Positions 28,367 through 38,169 are shown, numbered from the stretch's first letter. The stretch: 64,000 nucleotides of DNA from Achromobacter deleyi (GCF_902859705.1 NZ_CADIJO010000010.1:1-64000); one strand, 5' to 3'. A program made the numbers and translations. The notes: generated from the letters alone by a model not told the origin.

Positions 28367-28645
28367 TTGGCCGCAGCATGGGGATTCTCTTGCCAGGAAC
28401 CCTCGCCATTGCCCACGCCCGCCAAACCCGTCCCCGCCGTCCGGCTGTCGCCGCGCGAATCCGCCTGCCTGCACTGGGCAGCCGCCGGCAAGACCAGCTG
28501 GGAAACCGGCCGCATTCTCGACATCAGTGAAAGCACCGTCAATTTCCATCTGCGCAACGCCAGCCGAAAACTGCAGGTGCGGGGCCGGCGCGCCGCGGTG
28601 GCGGCGGCCATCCGGCGGGGGCTGCTGCACCCCGTCACGGCTTGA
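28367..28645 (+). CDS. Stand-alone LuxR-type helix-turn-helix protein
   Basis: 92 residues from a TTG at 28367; another TTG at 28409 would give 78. Residues 25-88 form one LuxR/GerE domain: VRLSPRESACLHWAAAGKTS, then ETGRILDISESTVNFHLRNA and ASRKLQVRGRRAAVAAAIRR. The domain resembles the C-terminus of acyl-homoserine-lactone receptors, but no ligand domain precedes it and there is no room for one, because the divergent AEC gene starts 68 bases upstream. It may be a genuine small regulator or the remnant of a larger one. Its stop overlaps the end of the convergent lipoprotein gene by 11 bases. Confidence 0.7.
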   Translation: MAAAWGFSCQEPSPLPTPAKPVPAVRLSPRESACLHWAAAGKTSWETGRILDISESTVNFHLRNASRKLQVRGRRAAVAAAIRRGLLHPVTA

Positions 28646-29147
28646 CGACGACCGATCTCAGGAATTCTCGGGCACGCTCGGCCGGCAGGCTTTCCTCGGT
28701 GCCGGCAGCCACGGCCTCGATCAGCATGTTGTCGGTCACCCACACCCGCGCCCGCAGCCAGCCGGGCTTGCCCATGGCCTTGCCCTGCACATCGATGTCC
28801 TGCCCGTACGGCGGCCATTCGGTCGGCGGCGGCGCCTGCATGTTGACGTACAACGAGCGCATCAGCGCCATGCCCAGCGCCTGGCGGGCCACGGGGTCGG
28901 TGGCGATGTCCGGCGGCAGCGGGGCCGACCCGACCGCGAACACGGCCTCGCCCACCGTGGCGGTGGCCAGGGTAAAACTCAGGGTATGGGTATCCAGCCG
29001 CAGCTGGCGGGTCTCGGTCTGCACCCGATCCGGAAATGCCGCCCGCACGCGGCCGTCCGCCACGTCGACTTCACGCCAGTTGTAACGGGGCGAGCAGGCG
29101 GCCAGCAGCAGGGCCAGCGCAAGAATCGCGCCGCCTTTCTTGAACAT
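28635..29147 (-). CDS. Hypothetical lipoprotein
   Basis: 170 residues from the ATG at 29147; an ATG at 29174 would add nine residues, and neither has a clear ribosome site. A lipoprotein signal is plain: MFKKGGAILALALLLAAC with lipobox LAAC and Cys 18. The mature part starts CSPRYNWREVDVADGRVRAA and resembles no family I can name. It looks like a soluble alpha/beta domain with repeated V-x-A strands. The long frame continuing upstream of this start to 30179 is a shadow of the hydrolase gene on the other strand. Confidence 0.75.
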   Translation of the reverse strand: MFKKGGAILALALLLAACSPRYNWREVDVADGRVRAAFPDRVQTETRQLRLDTHTLSFTLATATVGEAVFAVGSAPLPPDIATDPVARQALGMALMRSLYVNMQAPPPTEWPPYGQDIDVQGKAMGKPGWLRARVWVTDNMLIEAVAAGTEESLPAERAREFLRSVVVKP

Positions 29148-29219
29148 GAAACGAAACAGCGATGAAATCGTCATTACCGGAAGACCCCACGGTCTTTTCA
29201 TTTCGAGGAAAGCCCCAAA

Positions 29220-30128
29220 TTGTCGCCGATTTCGATGACCCCCGCGCCCGACGGCACGCTTTTGGCCAATTATGTCTGGGCTGCCGCCCCGAATGTGCCC
29301 GCCCCGGTCTCCGGCCCCGGCACCCCCAGCATCTACCTGCTGCATGGCCTGAGCGAGCACGCCGGGCGCTATGACCGGCTGGCGCGCTGGCTGACCGCCC
29401 GCGGCTGGACGGTCGGCGCCCACGACCACCGCGGCCACGGCCGCTCGGCCGGCCGGCCCGCCACCCTGGCGCGCCAGGAAGACCTGGTGACCGACGCGGT
29501 ATCGCGGCTGGACGCCTGGACGGCCGCCCATGGCCGTCCCCCCATCCTGCTGGGCCACAGCCTGGGCGCCCTGGTGGCGGTGCGCATCGCCCTGCAGCAA
29601 CTGGCCCCGATCGATGCCCTGGTGCTCAGTTCGCCGCCGTTCGTGGTCAATGTGCCCATGTGGGTGCGCCGTACCCTGACCTGGATGTCGCTGCACGCCC
29701 CCGACCTGCGGGTGCCCCACGGCCTGGCGCCGGCCCGCATCTCGCACGACCGGGCGGTGGTCAAGGCGTACCGATCCGACCCCCTGGTGCGCCGCAGCAT
29801 GACCGGCCGGCTGGCCCGTTTCGTGGACGACGGCGGGCGCGATTCCCTGCGCGAGGCCCACCTGCTGGCCTGTCGCACCCTGCTGATGGTGGCGGGCGAC
29901 GATTCCATCGTGGCGGCCGAGGGCAGCCGCCAATTCGCCCAGCGGGCCCCCGCCGAATTGCTGACATTGCGCTGGTACGACACGGCCTGGCACGAGATTT
30001 TCAATGAAACCGCCCCCATCGCCGACCCGGTCTACGCCGACCTGGACGAGTGGCTGGCGCGCACCGCCGCGGTATTGTCCCTGTCCCCAGTACTGACTCC
30101 CTCTGCAGAGGAGGCCAGCACCCCGTAA
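29220..30128 (+). CDS. Alpha/beta hydrolase, monoacylglycerol-lipase-like
   Basis: 302 residues from a TTG at 29220 with GAGGAAA upstream; an ATG at 29235 is an alternative. It has the classic fold: oxyanion loop [32 protein letters not shown], nucleophile serine in [11 protein letters not shown], the acid in [11 protein letters not shown], and the histidine in [10 protein letters not shown]. This HGxSEHxxRY pattern marks the monoglyceride lipase/lysophospholipase group (Hydrolase_4). It is probably cytoplasmic, since no signal is seen. gshA follows 32 bases later on the same strand. Confidence 0.87.
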   Translation: MSPISMTPAPDGTLLANYVWAAAPNVPAPVSGPGTPSIYLLHGLSEHAGRYDRLARWLTARGWTVGAHDHRGHGRSAGRPATLARQEDLVTDAVSRLDAWTAAHGRPPILLGHSLGALVAVRIALQQLAPIDALVLSSPPFVVNVPMWVRRTLTWMSLHAPDLRVPHGLAPARISHDRAVVKAYRSDPLVRRSMTGRLARFVDDGGRDSLREAHLLACRTLLMVAGDDSIVAAEGSRQFAQRAPAELLTLRWYDTAWHEIFNETAPIADPVYADLDEWLARTAAVLSLSPVLTPSAEEASTP

Positions 30129-30160
30129 AATCCCGCGACAGACCCCATCGAGAATATTCC

Positions 30161-31732
30161 GTGACTGATACCGCCGCACACCGCCTCGCCCGCCTGGAGG
30201 CCAACCGCCCGCTGCTGGCCCAGACCCTGCGAGGCATCGAAAAAGAAGGCCTGCGCGTCGACGAGCAGGGCATCCTGGCCCGCACGCCGCATCCGGCCGG
30301 CCTCGGTTCCGCGCTGACCAACGAGCACGTCACCACCGACTATTCCGAATCCCTGCTCGAACTCATCACCGGCACCCACAACAATGTGGAGGCCCTGCTG
30401 GCCGAACTGACGGCGACCCACCGCCACGTCTACAGCGTGCTGGACCATGAACTGATCTGGAACCAGTCCATGCCCGCCACGCTGCCGTCCGAGGCCGACA
30501 TTCCCATCGCCTGGTACGGCACGTCCAATACCGGCATGCTCAAGCACGTGTACCGCCGCGGCCTGGCCGAACGCTACGGCAAGACCATGCAATGCATTGC
30601 CGGCGTGCACTACAACTTCTCGCTGCCCGAACAGCTGTGGTCGGTGCTGGACAACCAGCCCGGCACCGATCAGGAACGCCGTTCGCGCGGCTATATCGGC
30701 CTGATCCGCAACTTCACGCGTTATTCCTGGCTGCTGATGTACCTGTTCGGCGCGGCGCCCGCGCTGGCGCGCGATTTCCTGCGCGGCCGCGAACACCCGC
30801 TGCAAAGCCTGGGCGACCACACGCTGTACCTGCCCTACGCCACCAGCCTGCGCATGAGCGACCTGGGCTACCAGAACAAGGCGCAGTCGCAGCTCAAGCT
30901 CTGCTACAACGACCTGGATACCTTCCTGGGCCGCCTGTACGACGCCGTCACCCAGCCCTGGCCCGATTACCAGAAGCTGGGCACGCACCGCAACGGCGAA
31001 TGGATCCAGCTCAACACCAACGTGCTGCAGATCGAAAACGAGTACTACTCCAGCATCCGCCCCAAGCGCGCCACCGGCCGCTGTGAACGCCCGATCACCG
31101 CGCTGGCCGAGCGCGGCGTGCAATACGTGGAAGTGCGCTGCCTGGACATCAATCCGGAATCGCCGGTGGGCATCGATGCCGACACCAGCCGTTTCGTCGA
31201 CGCCTTCCTGCTGTTCTGCGCCACCGCCGACAGCCCGTTCTTCCCGGCCAACGGCTATTGCCAGCGCAGCGCCGATAATTTCTCCACCGTCGTCAAGGAA
31301 GGCCGCAAGCCCGGCCTGCAACTGGACCGCGACGGCCAGGCCATCGGGCTGGCCGAATGGGGCGAGCAGTTGCTGGACCAGATCGCCCCGTACGCCGCCT
31401 TGTACGACGCCGCGCTGGGCGGCAGTGCCTACGCCGACAGCCTGGCCGTGCAGCGCGCCAAGCTCGGCCGCCCCGACGCCACCCCGTCGGCGCACCTGCT
31501 GGCCGCGCTGACCGACAGCGGCGAATCGTTCCACGACTTCTCCCTGCGCCAAAGCCAGGCACACGCCGACACGCTGCGTGCGCAGGCCCTGCCGGCGGAC
31601 CTGGCAGCCCAGTACCGCCAAGGCGCGCTGGACTCCAGCGCCGAGCAATTGCGCATCGAGCAATCGGACGACGTGGATTTCGACACCTACGTCGCGCGTT
31701 ACCACGCCGCCCTGAAGGCGCCGCGCAAATAA
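30161..31732 (+). CDS. gshA: Glutamate-cysteine ligase GshA
   Basis: 523 residues from a GTG at 30161, close to E. coli GshA (518). It joins glutamate and cysteine with ATP, the first and limiting step of glutathione synthesis. Features of the proteobacterial class are [14 protein letters not shown] near residue 24, [29 protein letters not shown] and [18 protein letters not shown]. The GTG gives the family N-terminus; the open frame above it belongs to the end of the hydrolase gene. A lipocalin gene follows after 53 bases. Confidence 0.95.
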   Translation: MTDTAAHRLARLEANRPLLAQTLRGIEKEGLRVDEQGILARTPHPAGLGSALTNEHVTTDYSESLLELITGTHNNVEALLAELTATHRHVYSVLDHELIWNQSMPATLPSEADIPIAWYGTSNTGMLKHVYRRGLAERYGKTMQCIAGVHYNFSLPEQLWSVLDNQPGTDQERRSRGYIGLIRNFTRYSWLLMYLFGAAPALARDFLRGREHPLQSLGDHTLYLPYATSLRMSDLGYQNKAQSQLKLCYNDLDTFLGRLYDAVTQPWPDYQKLGTHRNGEWIQLNTNVLQIENEYYSSIRPKRATGRCERPITALAERGVQYVEVRCLDINPESPVGIDADTSRFVDAFLLFCATADSPFFPANGYCQRSADNFSTVVKEGRKPGLQLDRDGQAIGLAEWGEQLLDQIAPYAALYDAALGGSAYADSLAVQRAKLGRPDATPSAHLLAALTDSGESFHDFSLRQSQAHADTLRAQALPADLAAQYRQGALDSSAEQLRIEQSDDVDFDTYVARYHAALKAPRK

Positions 31733-31785
31733 GGCGTATCGTATGGCCTGTTGATACCCAGGTTTTGGATCAGGAGACTCTTTCC

Positions 31786-32307
31786 ATGCGCCGCTTCGCA
31801 ACTCTATTGCTGGCCCTGGCCGCCAGCACCGCGGCGATTTCCCACGCCGCCCCGCCGCCCATGCAAACCGTGGACTCGGTGGACCTGAAGCGCTATGCCG
31901 GCATGTGGTACGAGATCGCCAATTTCCCGATGTTCTTCCAGCGCAACTGCGTGGGCGACACCACCGCCGAATACACGTTGCACCCGGACGGCACCGTTGG
32001 CGTGAACAACCGCTGCCGCACGAAAGACGGCGATGTCGACTCGGCATCGGGCACCGCCACCGTGGTCGAAGGCAGCAACAACGCCAAGCTTGAAGTCTCG
32101 TTCTTCAAGCCGATCAAGGGCGATTACTGGGTGATCGGCCTGGACCCCGACTACCGCTGGGCCGTCGTCGGCACCCCCGACCGCAAGTACCTGTGGATTC
32201 TGTCGCGCTCGCCGCAACTGCCCAAGGAAGACCTGGACCGCGCCCTGGCTGCCGCCACGGCGCAGGGTTACCAGCTGGACGAGCTGCGCTACACGCCGCA
32301 GAAATAA
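31786..32307 (+). CDS. blc: Bacterial lipocalin (Blc family)
   Basis: 173 residues from an ATG at 31786 after CAGGAGAC. A Sec signal peptide ends near ISHAA (residue 22). There is no lipobox cysteine, so unlike E. coli Blc it appears to be soluble and periplasmic. Lipocalin motif 1 is RYAGMWYEIANFP, the central strands carry CVGDTTAEYTLHPDGTVGV with NNRC, and motif 3 is WVIGLDPDYRWAVVG followed by WILSRSPQLP. Such proteins bind lysophospholipids or fatty acids and are linked to envelope stress. Confidence 0.92.
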   Translation: MRRFATLLLALAASTAAISHAAPPPMQTVDSVDLKRYAGMWYEIANFPMFFQRNCVGDTTAEYTLHPDGTVGVNNRCRTKDGDVDSASGTATVVEGSNNAKLEVSFFKPIKGDYWVIGLDPDYRWAVVGTPDRKYLWILSRSPQLPKEDLDRALAAATAQGYQLDELRYTPQK

Positions 32308-32313
32308 GCGAGC

Positions 32314-33258
32314 TCAGCCCGCGTAGTCGCGCGCCAATCTCACCACCGTCACGCCGGGTTTGAGTTGCCGCAGCGAAGGCATGACCAACGTGCAGCGGTC
32401 ATACGGCGACACGATCGGCTGGCCGTCCGCCCAGCCGATCACCGACCCCGCCTTGTCCAGCGTTTCCAGCCCCTGCCAGGGCTGCGAGAACGTCAGGTCC
32501 ATCGACGGCGCCACCACGGCGTCGGTCACTTCCAGCACGCGCTGCACGGCCGGGTCGGGCCGCAGCCAGCCGGCCGGGATGTCCGCCGCATCGACCACGC
32601 CCGATTCGACCAGCATGCGCGCCACCATGTCGCGCGCCACGTCGCGCGCGGCCGGGTCGCCATGAAAGCCGCATTCGATCAGCAAGGCGCAGGCGTCTTC
32701 ACGCGCAGGGTCGCCGAACTGGGCGAAGTCGCGCATGCGCACGCCATCCTTGTGGCCCGCGTCCACGATCACGTGCTGCGGCGCCTTCAGGCGCCGCGCC
32801 AGCGCGATATTGCGCGGCAGCACGCCGGTCAACAGCAGCGGCGCGCCCGGCTCGTGCATCGAATGCAGGTCCAGCAGCCAATCGGCGCGTTCCACCCAGG
32901 GGCGCAGCTGCACTGCGCGTTGGCGGTCGACGCTTGCGGGGTTGTCCAACCGCTCGGCGCTCCAGACCCGGTTCATGTCTTCGTCCACGAAACGCGAGGC
33001 GTCGTGGCGGGCCAGGTCGAACCGGTCAAAGGCCGGCAGGTTGCAGAACGCCAGCGTCAGGCTGCCGCGGCGCGGCCGCACGCCGGCCGCGAGCAGGTCT
33101 TTCAGCGCCCAGGCGCCGCACAGCTCGTTGCCGTGCACCAGCGCCGACAGCATCAAGGTGCGTCCGGGCACGCCGGAATCGAAATGCCAGACGCCTGGCG
33201 TGTCGGTATTGCCCATGCGCTCGGCGGCGAGGTCAGGTACGGAAAGCGTGAAATCCAT
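32314..33258 (-). CDS. Succinylglutamate desuccinylase/aspartoacylase-family zinc hydrolase
   Basis: 314 residues. The zinc-carboxypeptidase-like motif is LVHGNELCGAWAL (His and Glu ligands), with the third ligand in WLLDLHSMHEPG and a catalytic Glu in CALLIECGFHGDPA. AstE/aspartoacylase relatives remove acyl groups from N-acyl amino acids, though this member lacks neighbours from arginine catabolism. It is the last of thirteen minus-strand genes and lies 45 bases after a Bug receptor gene, so its substrate may be the ligand of that receptor. Confidence 0.82.
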   Translation of the reverse strand: MDFTLSVPDLAAERMGNTDTPGVWHFDSGVPGRTLMLSALVHGNELCGAWALKDLLAAGVRPRRGSLTLAFCNLPAFDRFDLARHDASRFVDEDMNRVWSAERLDNPASVDRQRAVQLRPWVERADWLLDLHSMHEPGAPLLLTGVLPRNIALARRLKAPQHVIVDAGHKDGVRMRDFAQFGDPAREDACALLIECGFHGDPAARDVARDMVARMLVESGVVDAADIPAGWLRPDPAVQRVLEVTDAVVAPSMDLTFSQPWQGLETLDKAGSVIGWADGQPIVSPYDRCTLVMPSLRQLKPGVTVVRLARDYAG

Positions 33259-33303
33259 CTTGTTATCTGCGTGATGACGGTGAAGCGGAAGTGCGATGGC
33301 GCC

Positions 33304-34296
33304 TTACTGCGCCTCGATCTTGGCGGCCTTGACCAGGGCGCCGTACTTGCGGGTTTCTTCAGCCTGGTAGGCCACCGGGTCCAGGCCCGGTTGCGACAGC
33401 ACGCCGCCCGCTTCCTGCATCTTGGCGCGGAACTGCTCTGACTTGAGCGTATCGGCCAGCGCCTCGCGTAGCTTGGCGGCCACGGGCTCGGGCAGGCCGG
33501 CGGGGCCGTACAGCGAGAACGACACGCTGATGTCCACCGACTCGAAGCCCGGGGTTTCGGCCAGCGCGGGCACGTCGGGCGCCACCGGCGAACGCTGCTT
33601 CTGCGTCACGCCCAGCGCCACGATCTTGTCGCCGCGCACTTGCGGCAAGCCTGAAGACAGCACCAGCATGCCGAAGTCCAGCTGGCCGCTCATCAGGTCG
33701 GTCACCAGCGGCGACACGCCGCGATAGGGCACGTGTTCGGCGCGCGTGGCGGTGGACTGGTTGATCATTTCGCCAGCCAGGTGCAACGTGGTGCCCACGC
33801 CCGACGAGCCATAGTTGAAGCTGCCCGGCTTGGCCTCGCGCAGTTTCTTCAGGTAGTCGGCCGCGGTCTTCACGCCCGAATTCTTGCTGGCCGCCAGCAG
33901 CATCGGCTGCGAGGCGATCACGCCCAACGCCGTGAAGTCCTTGGCGCCGTCGTACTTGACCGCGTTGTTGATCATGCGGGCAATGACCATTTCATTGGTC
34001 GAGCCGAGCAGCAGGGTGTAGCCGTCGGGTGCCGCGCGGGCCACGCGCTGCGCGCCGATGGTGCCGCCGGCCCCGCCGGCGTTTTCCACCACCACGCTCT
34101 GGCCCATGCGCTTGGCCAGCTCTTCGCCGAACAGGCGCGCAGTCAGGTCGACGCTGCCGCCGGCCGGGTAGCCGACGACCAGCGAAATGGGATGATCGGG
34201 GTAGCCGGCGGCCACGGCCGGCTGGGCCACGGCCAACGCCGATGCGGCACAGAACACGGCCAATGCGCCGCGCAGCGGATACGGTACGGATTTCAT
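33304..34296 (-). CDS. Bug/TctC-family periplasmic solute-binding protein
   Basis: 330 residues from the ATG at 34296 after AGGGAGAA; the longer frame above it is a shadow. A signal peptide ends PAVAAGYP (about residue 31). Bug signatures are ISLVVGYPAGGSVDLTARLF and VVVENAGGAGGTIGAQRVAR, with the AEALxxA-type C-terminus LREALADTLKSEQFRAKM. The ligand is unknown, presumably a carboxylate. It lies between a LysR gene (157 bases upstream) and an aspartoacylase-like gene, probably a small uptake-and-hydrolysis unit under that LysR. Confidence 0.9.
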   Translation of the reverse strand: MKSVPYPLRGALAVFCAASALAVAQPAVAAGYPDHPISLVVGYPAGGSVDLTARLFGEELAKRMGQSVVVENAGGAGGTIGAQRVARAAPDGYTLLLGSTNEMVIARMINNAVKYDGAKDFTALGVIASQPMLLAASKNSGVKTAADYLKKLREAKPGSFNYGSSGVGTTLHLAGEMINQSTATRAEHVPYRGVSPLVTDLMSGQLDFGMLVLSSGLPQVRGDKIVALGVTQKQRSPVAPDVPALAETPGFESVDISVSFSLYGPAGLPEPVAAKLREALADTLKSEQFRAKMQEAGGVLSQPGLDPVAYQAEETRKYGALVKAAKIEAQ

Positions 34297-34453
34297 GAAT
34301 TTCTCCCTGGGGTGCTGAGTCGGACGGCGGAGCCGCCTCGTTCGAATTTCGGGAGACATTTTGCGGCGCAGGCCTGGCCCGCCACGTGCCGAGTCGGCAC
34401 ATTCCGGTGCTAATTCGGCTCTCTGGCCAGCGCCCCGCCATGACCGGCAACGC

Positions 34454-35368
34454 TCAGGCCTTGCGATTGGCGGTGGCTTCCCAGGCCGCCTCGGCCAGAT
34501 CCGCCAGGCGCGCCCGCGACCGGTACAGCCGCACCTCGAAGGCGATCTCATCGCTGCGTCCGCCCAGGGACACCAGCGTGCCGCGGCGGCAATCGGCCGC
34601 CACCATCGACCAGGGCAGCCAGGCCACGCCCAGCCCCTTGGCGGCCGCGCCGTGCGCCGCGTCCAACGAGTCGCTGCGCACGAACGGCGCCAGCGCGTAG
34701 GGCGTGGCTTCCAGCCGGTCGCCCAGAATGCGTTCCATCGACAGGCCGCCGGCATAGGTGATCAGCGGCACAGGTTGGCCGCCCTCGCCCAGCATGTAGC
34801 GGGCGCGCCCGCGGCCGTCGGCCTGACTGACAGGCACCAGCTTGTCGGTGCCCAGCGTCATGTAGCGATAGCGCACGGGATTGAGCGGCATCGACAGGGC
34901 AGGATGCTCGTAGCAGCACAGCAGATCCACCTTGCCCTGCTCCAGCCGCATCGCCATGTCTTCCATCTTGCCGGTGGAGATTTCCAGTTGGGTGCCGTCG
35001 ACCAGTACCTTGGGTGCGCGGTGGCGCAGCCGCGCGATCCAGTCGGCCACCAGCGTGCGCGCCAGGCTGCGGCCGGTGGCGATGCGCAGCACCGCCTCGC
35101 CGCCCGCCCCCGAACTGCGAATGCGATGCCGCACCAGCCCCATCTGTTCGACCACCTGCGTGGCCGTCTTGAGCAGCGCCTCGCCTTCGGTCGTGAGCGT
35201 GACGGGCACGCGCTGGCGCTCCACCAGCGGCGCGCCGGCCCAGGCTTCCAGGGCGCGGATGCGGCGCCCGAACGCCGGATGCGTCACATGCCGCGCCTCG
35301 GCGGCGCGCACGAAGCTGCCGGTCTGCGCCAGCGCGATCAGGTCTTCCAGCAGCTTCAGGTCAGCCAT
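34454..35368 (-). CDS. LysR-family transcriptional regulator
   Basis: 304 residues. The N-terminal helix-turn-helix reads LEDLIALAQTGSFVRAAEAR then HVTHPAFGRRIRALE, with the recognition helix slightly unusual (THPAFGRRI in place of TQPAVSRQI). The effector domain (about 90-304) includes VLRIATGRSLARTLVADW and KGLGVAWLPWSMV. It lies 25 bases after the esterase gene and 157 bases before the Bug gene, so it could regulate either the Bug/aspartoacylase pair or the longer catabolic run. Confidence 0.87.
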   Translation of the reverse strand: MADLKLLEDLIALAQTGSFVRAAEARHVTHPAFGRRIRALEAWAGAPLVERQRVPVTLTTEGEALLKTATQVVEQMGLVRHRIRSSGAGGEAVLRIATGRSLARTLVADWIARLRHRAPKVLVDGTQLEISTGKMEDMAMRLEQGKVDLLCCYEHPALSMPLNPVRYRYMTLGTDKLVPVSQADGRGRARYMLGEGGQPVPLITYAGGLSMERILGDRLEATPYALAPFVRSDSLDAAHGAAAKGLGVAWLPWSMVAADCRRGTLVSLGGRSDEIAFEVRLYRSRARLADLAEAAWEATANRKA

Positions 35369-35393
35369 GGCATGCGAGGCGTCGGCTTGGCCG

Positions 35394-36278
35394 TCAGGCC
35401 GGCGCCAGGCCCATCATCGCCAGGGTGGCGCGGGTCAGGTCGCTGTTCGGGTCTTCCAGCTCGTTCACCAGGTCGAAGTGATTGCACTGCGGCGTGGGGA
35501 TGCGGGTGGCTTGCAGGCCGGCGCCCTTCCAGGCCCGTTCAAAGGCCTCGGTCTGGTTCTTGAAGCCTTGCGTTTCCAGCCCGCCCACCGCCAGCAGCAT
35601 CGGGCCCGCGCGCTTGGGCAGGTGAAAGATCGGGCTCTGGTGCGCGGCCTGGTCGGGCGTGAGCTGCAGCCAGGTGTTGGGCAGGATGTCGCACAGCGGC
35701 CGCAGATCGAACAGGCCGCTCAGCGCCAGGGTGCCCTTGACCACGTCGTCGGGCACGCCATAACGCGCCGGCCAGTCGGGCGCGGCGAGCATGCCGGCCA
35801 GTTGGCCGCCCGCCGAGCTGCCGCCCACGTAGATGCGGTCGCGGTCCACGCCATAGGCAGCCGCGTTGTGATACAGCCAGGCCAGCGCCGAACGCATTTC
35901 GCGCACCACTTCGCCCAGCGTGGCCTCGGGCACCAGCGTGTATTCGGGCACTGCCACCGCGGCGCCGGCATTGTTGAAGGCCTCGGCCATCACCGGCGCG
36001 TCTTCCTTGCGCTGTGCGCGCCAGTAGCCGCCATGGATGAACACGAACAGCGGCGCCGGCGTGCGCGTGGCGGCGGGCAGGAACAGGTCCAGCCGTTCAT
36101 CGTGTCCCATACCGTAGCGCAGGTTCAGGAGACCGGGGCGGCGCGACTTCACCGCCGCGGCAGATTCCGCGTAGCGGCGCACGCAGGCGTCGAAATCCGG
36201 CACCGATTCCCGGGCGTTGTATTGCACCTCGCGCTCGGCGATGGTGGGAAAAAACAGATCGATATCCGCGTCACTCAT
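35394..36278 (-). CDS. Alpha/beta hydrolase of the carboxylesterase/arylformamidase (KynB-like) type
   Basis: 294 residues from the ATG at 36278, overlapping the GntR gene by eight bases. The oxyanion motif is FIHGGYWRAQRKED (HGGYW, residues 82-86), the nucleophile is S155 in YVGGSSAGGQLAG, and a histidine in QCNHFDLVNELED completes the triad. The HGGYW and GGSSAGG pair is typical of arylformamidase and related esterases that cleave N-formyl or ester bonds. In this operon, with a nitrilase and a ring-cleavage dioxygenase, it may process an ester or amide precursor of the aromatic substrate. Confidence 0.83.
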   Translation of the reverse strand: MSDADIDLFFPTIAEREVQYNARESVPDFDACVRRYAESAAAVKSRRPGLLNLRYGMGHDERLDLFLPAATRTPAPLFVFIHGGYWRAQRKEDAPVMAEAFNNAGAAVAVPEYTLVPEATLGEVVREMRSALAWLYHNAAAYGVDRDRIYVGGSSAGGQLAGMLAAPDWPARYGVPDDVVKGTLALSGLFDLRPLCDILPNTWLQLTPDQAAHQSPIFHLPKRAGPMLLAVGGLETQGFKNQTEAFERAWKGAGLQATRIPTPQCNHFDLVNELEDPNSDLTRATLAMMGLAPA

Positions 36279-37032
36279 TGATGGCCTGCCTGTCGTCCTG
36301 GGAAATGATGTGCTCGATGAACTGCGCTGTCTTGCGGTAATGCGCCGCCAGCATCGCCACCGAACGCTCGACGTCGCGCGAGATGGCGGCGTCCAGCAGC
36401 TGGCGATGTTCGTCGTCGACGTTGCGCTCGGGCCCGTAGGCCGTGGCGCCGGCACGCGCCGGGCGCCGGTAGCGTTCGGTCTGCGCGTACAGCTGCGTGG
36501 ACAGGTCCAGCAGCCAATGCGAACGGCACGCGCCGATCAGCGCGTGATGGAAATCCAGGTGGCGGGCCTCGAGCGATTCTTCGAGTTCCTGGCTGGGCGG
36601 CGAGGCTTCGCCCGCGCGCTGCGCCGCCAGCGTCAGCGCGTGGTAGGCGCCCACCAACCGCGTCTCCCAGGCATCGTCGGCATTGGCCAGCGACCGTCTC
36701 AAGGCGTCGCAATCGATCAGGATGCGCGTTTCACAGGCGTCCCACATCTCTTCGATCGACAGGGGTGCAATGCGGAAACCGCGCGAGGTGGTGGTGACCA
36801 CCATGCGCTCGCTGCGCAGGCGGTTCAGGGCTTCGCGGATGGGAGAAAAGCTGCTGCCGTAGCGCTGCTTGAGCAATTCCAGGCGCAGGGACTGGCCCGG
36901 CGCGAAGGCTCCGCTCATGATGTCGCGTCGAAGCAGGCGGTAGACCTGCTCGGACAGCGTGATTTCCTCTACCTCGGCGCTCCCGTCCGATCCGGGCTCG
37001 TCCTGGCGGGAGGCTTTGATTCTTGGCTTCAA
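36271..37032 (-). CDS. GntR-family regulator with FCD domain
   Basis: 253 residues from a TTG at 37032 with GGAGAG six bases upstream. The N-terminal winged helix includes LSEQVYRLLRRDIMSGAFAP, SLRLELLKQRYGSSFSPIRE and ALNRLRSERMV; the FCD domain spans about 105-230. It sits inside the catabolic operon between nitrilase and esterase genes, and so probably autoregulates that transcript in response to a pathway acid. Its stop overlaps the start of the esterase. Confidence 0.87.
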   Translation of the reverse strand: MKPRIKASRQDEPGSDGSAEVEEITLSEQVYRLLRRDIMSGAFAPGQSLRLELLKQRYGSSFSPIREALNRLRSERMVVTTTSRGFRIAPLSIEEMWDACETRILIDCDALRRSLANADDAWETRLVGAYHALTLAAQRAGEASPPSQELEESLEARHLDFHHALIGACRSHWLLDLSTQLYAQTERYRRPARAGATAYGPERNVDDEHRQLLDAAISRDVERSVAMLAAHYRKTAQFIEHIISQDDRQAINE

Positions 37033-37086
37033 CGTGCTCTCCAGATGTCGGCGGCTGGCCGGCCGGCCCGGGGCCGGCGGCCCATT

Positions 37087-38148
37087 CTACTCGCGGGCCG
37101 GCCGCCCTTGCCGGCGCGCATCGGGCTGCGGCTCGGCGGGCGTGGCCGACAGGGTCCAGTCGGGCTCCTCGCGATTCAGATCGTCCTGGTCGTCATAGCG
37201 GGCCGCCTGCAGGGGCCGGCGGTTCACGCGCAGGTCGAACACGTCGAAGCGGTTGTAGTGGCCGGTGATGTCGTGCATCTGGCGCGGCTGGATGCAGCGC
37301 GACAGGTCGATGTCGGCATAGACGATGCCTTCGTCGTCGATCAGCGGTTCGCCGATCACGCGGCCGTCCGGCCCCAATATTCCCGAAAACGCGCTGTTGC
37401 GGCGCGCCAGCGTCTCGCGGGCCTCGGGGTGGCTGGCGCTGATGGCGTCCTGGATCTCGGTCGAGATCGTCGAGCACGACACCACCGTGAACACCTTGCC
37501 TTCGAAGGAATGGGCTGCTGCGCGCAGCCGGATGGCCTCGGCCATGTCGTAGTCGGGCGGCGCCACCGGCAGCGAGATATAGCTGGCCACGTGCACCATT
37601 TCGCCCTGCGCCAGCAACGAAAAGCGCGCCAGCGTATTGGTGTTCTCGCCGCAGGCCAGCCCGCCCAGCTTGCCGACCGAGGTGTCGTACACCCGCAGCG
37701 ATTCGCCATCGCCGTGCGCCCAGGTCAGCTTTTCGGCCCAGGTCGGCACCAGTTTGCGATGACGTCCCAGGATGCGGCCTTCGTCGTTGATGAACACCAT
37801 GGTGTTGTAGATCGTGCCCACGCCAAAACGGCTGCGCTCGTTCACGCCCACCACCACGTTGATGCCGTGCTGGCGTGCGGCCTGCGCGATGCGGCGGATC
37901 TCGGGGCCGGGCAGTTCGATGGCGCTCTTGCAGAGCTTTTCGAACCAGGGGCTACCCTGCACCGGGTTCATCACCCAGCTCCAGTAGGGATAAGCCGAGA
38001 TGAACACCTCCGGAAACGCCACCAGGCGGGCGCCCTGGCCGGCGGCCTCGGCGATCAGCGCGCAGGTCTTGTCGACCGTGGCGTCGGTGTCCAGGAAGAC
38101 GGGCGCCGCCTGCACGGCAGCGGCCTTGAATTGGGGCAGATTCAGCAT
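37087..38148 (-). CDS. Nitrilase (carbon-nitrogen hydrolase)
   Basis: 353 residues, a normal nitrilase length. The Glu-Lys-Cys catalytic triad is complete: E47 (LVAFPEVFISAYPYW), K132 (GRHRKLVPTWAEKL) and C166 (GLACGENTNTL). The Cys-Gly-Glu-Asn context is that of true nitrilases, which convert a nitrile to an acid and ammonia, rather than amidases. A polar C-terminal tail of about 40 residues follows. It lies 21 bases after the last ABC gene. The substrate is probably an aromatic or arylaliphatic nitrile, inferred only from the neighbours. Confidence 0.9.
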   Translation of the reverse strand: MLNLPQFKAAAVQAAPVFLDTDATVDKTCALIAEAAGQGARLVAFPEVFISAYPYWSWVMNPVQGSPWFEKLCKSAIELPGPEIRRIAQAARQHGINVVVGVNERSRFGVGTIYNTMVFINDEGRILGRHRKLVPTWAEKLTWAHGDGESLRVYDTSVGKLGGLACGENTNTLARFSLLAQGEMVHVASYISLPVAPPDYDMAEAIRLRAAAHSFEGKVFTVVSCSTISTEIQDAISASHPEARETLARRNSAFSGILGPDGRVIGEPLIDDEGIVYADIDLSRCIQPRQMHDITGHYNRFDVFDLRVNRRPLQAARYDDQDDLNREEPDWTLSATPAEPQPDARRQGRPARE

Positions 38149-38169
38149 GATTTCGGTTCCTGTTGCGGG

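Noticed and set aside
28367..28645. Quorum-sensing receptor
   Set aside because: Only the DNA-binding domain is present. No autoinducer-binding domain and no synthase gene are in the window.
28635..30179. 514-codon minus-strand frame containing the lipoprotein
   Set aside because: Only the last 170 codons look like a protein (signal and lipobox). The upstream part is antisense to the lipase-like hydrolase with its intact catalytic triad.
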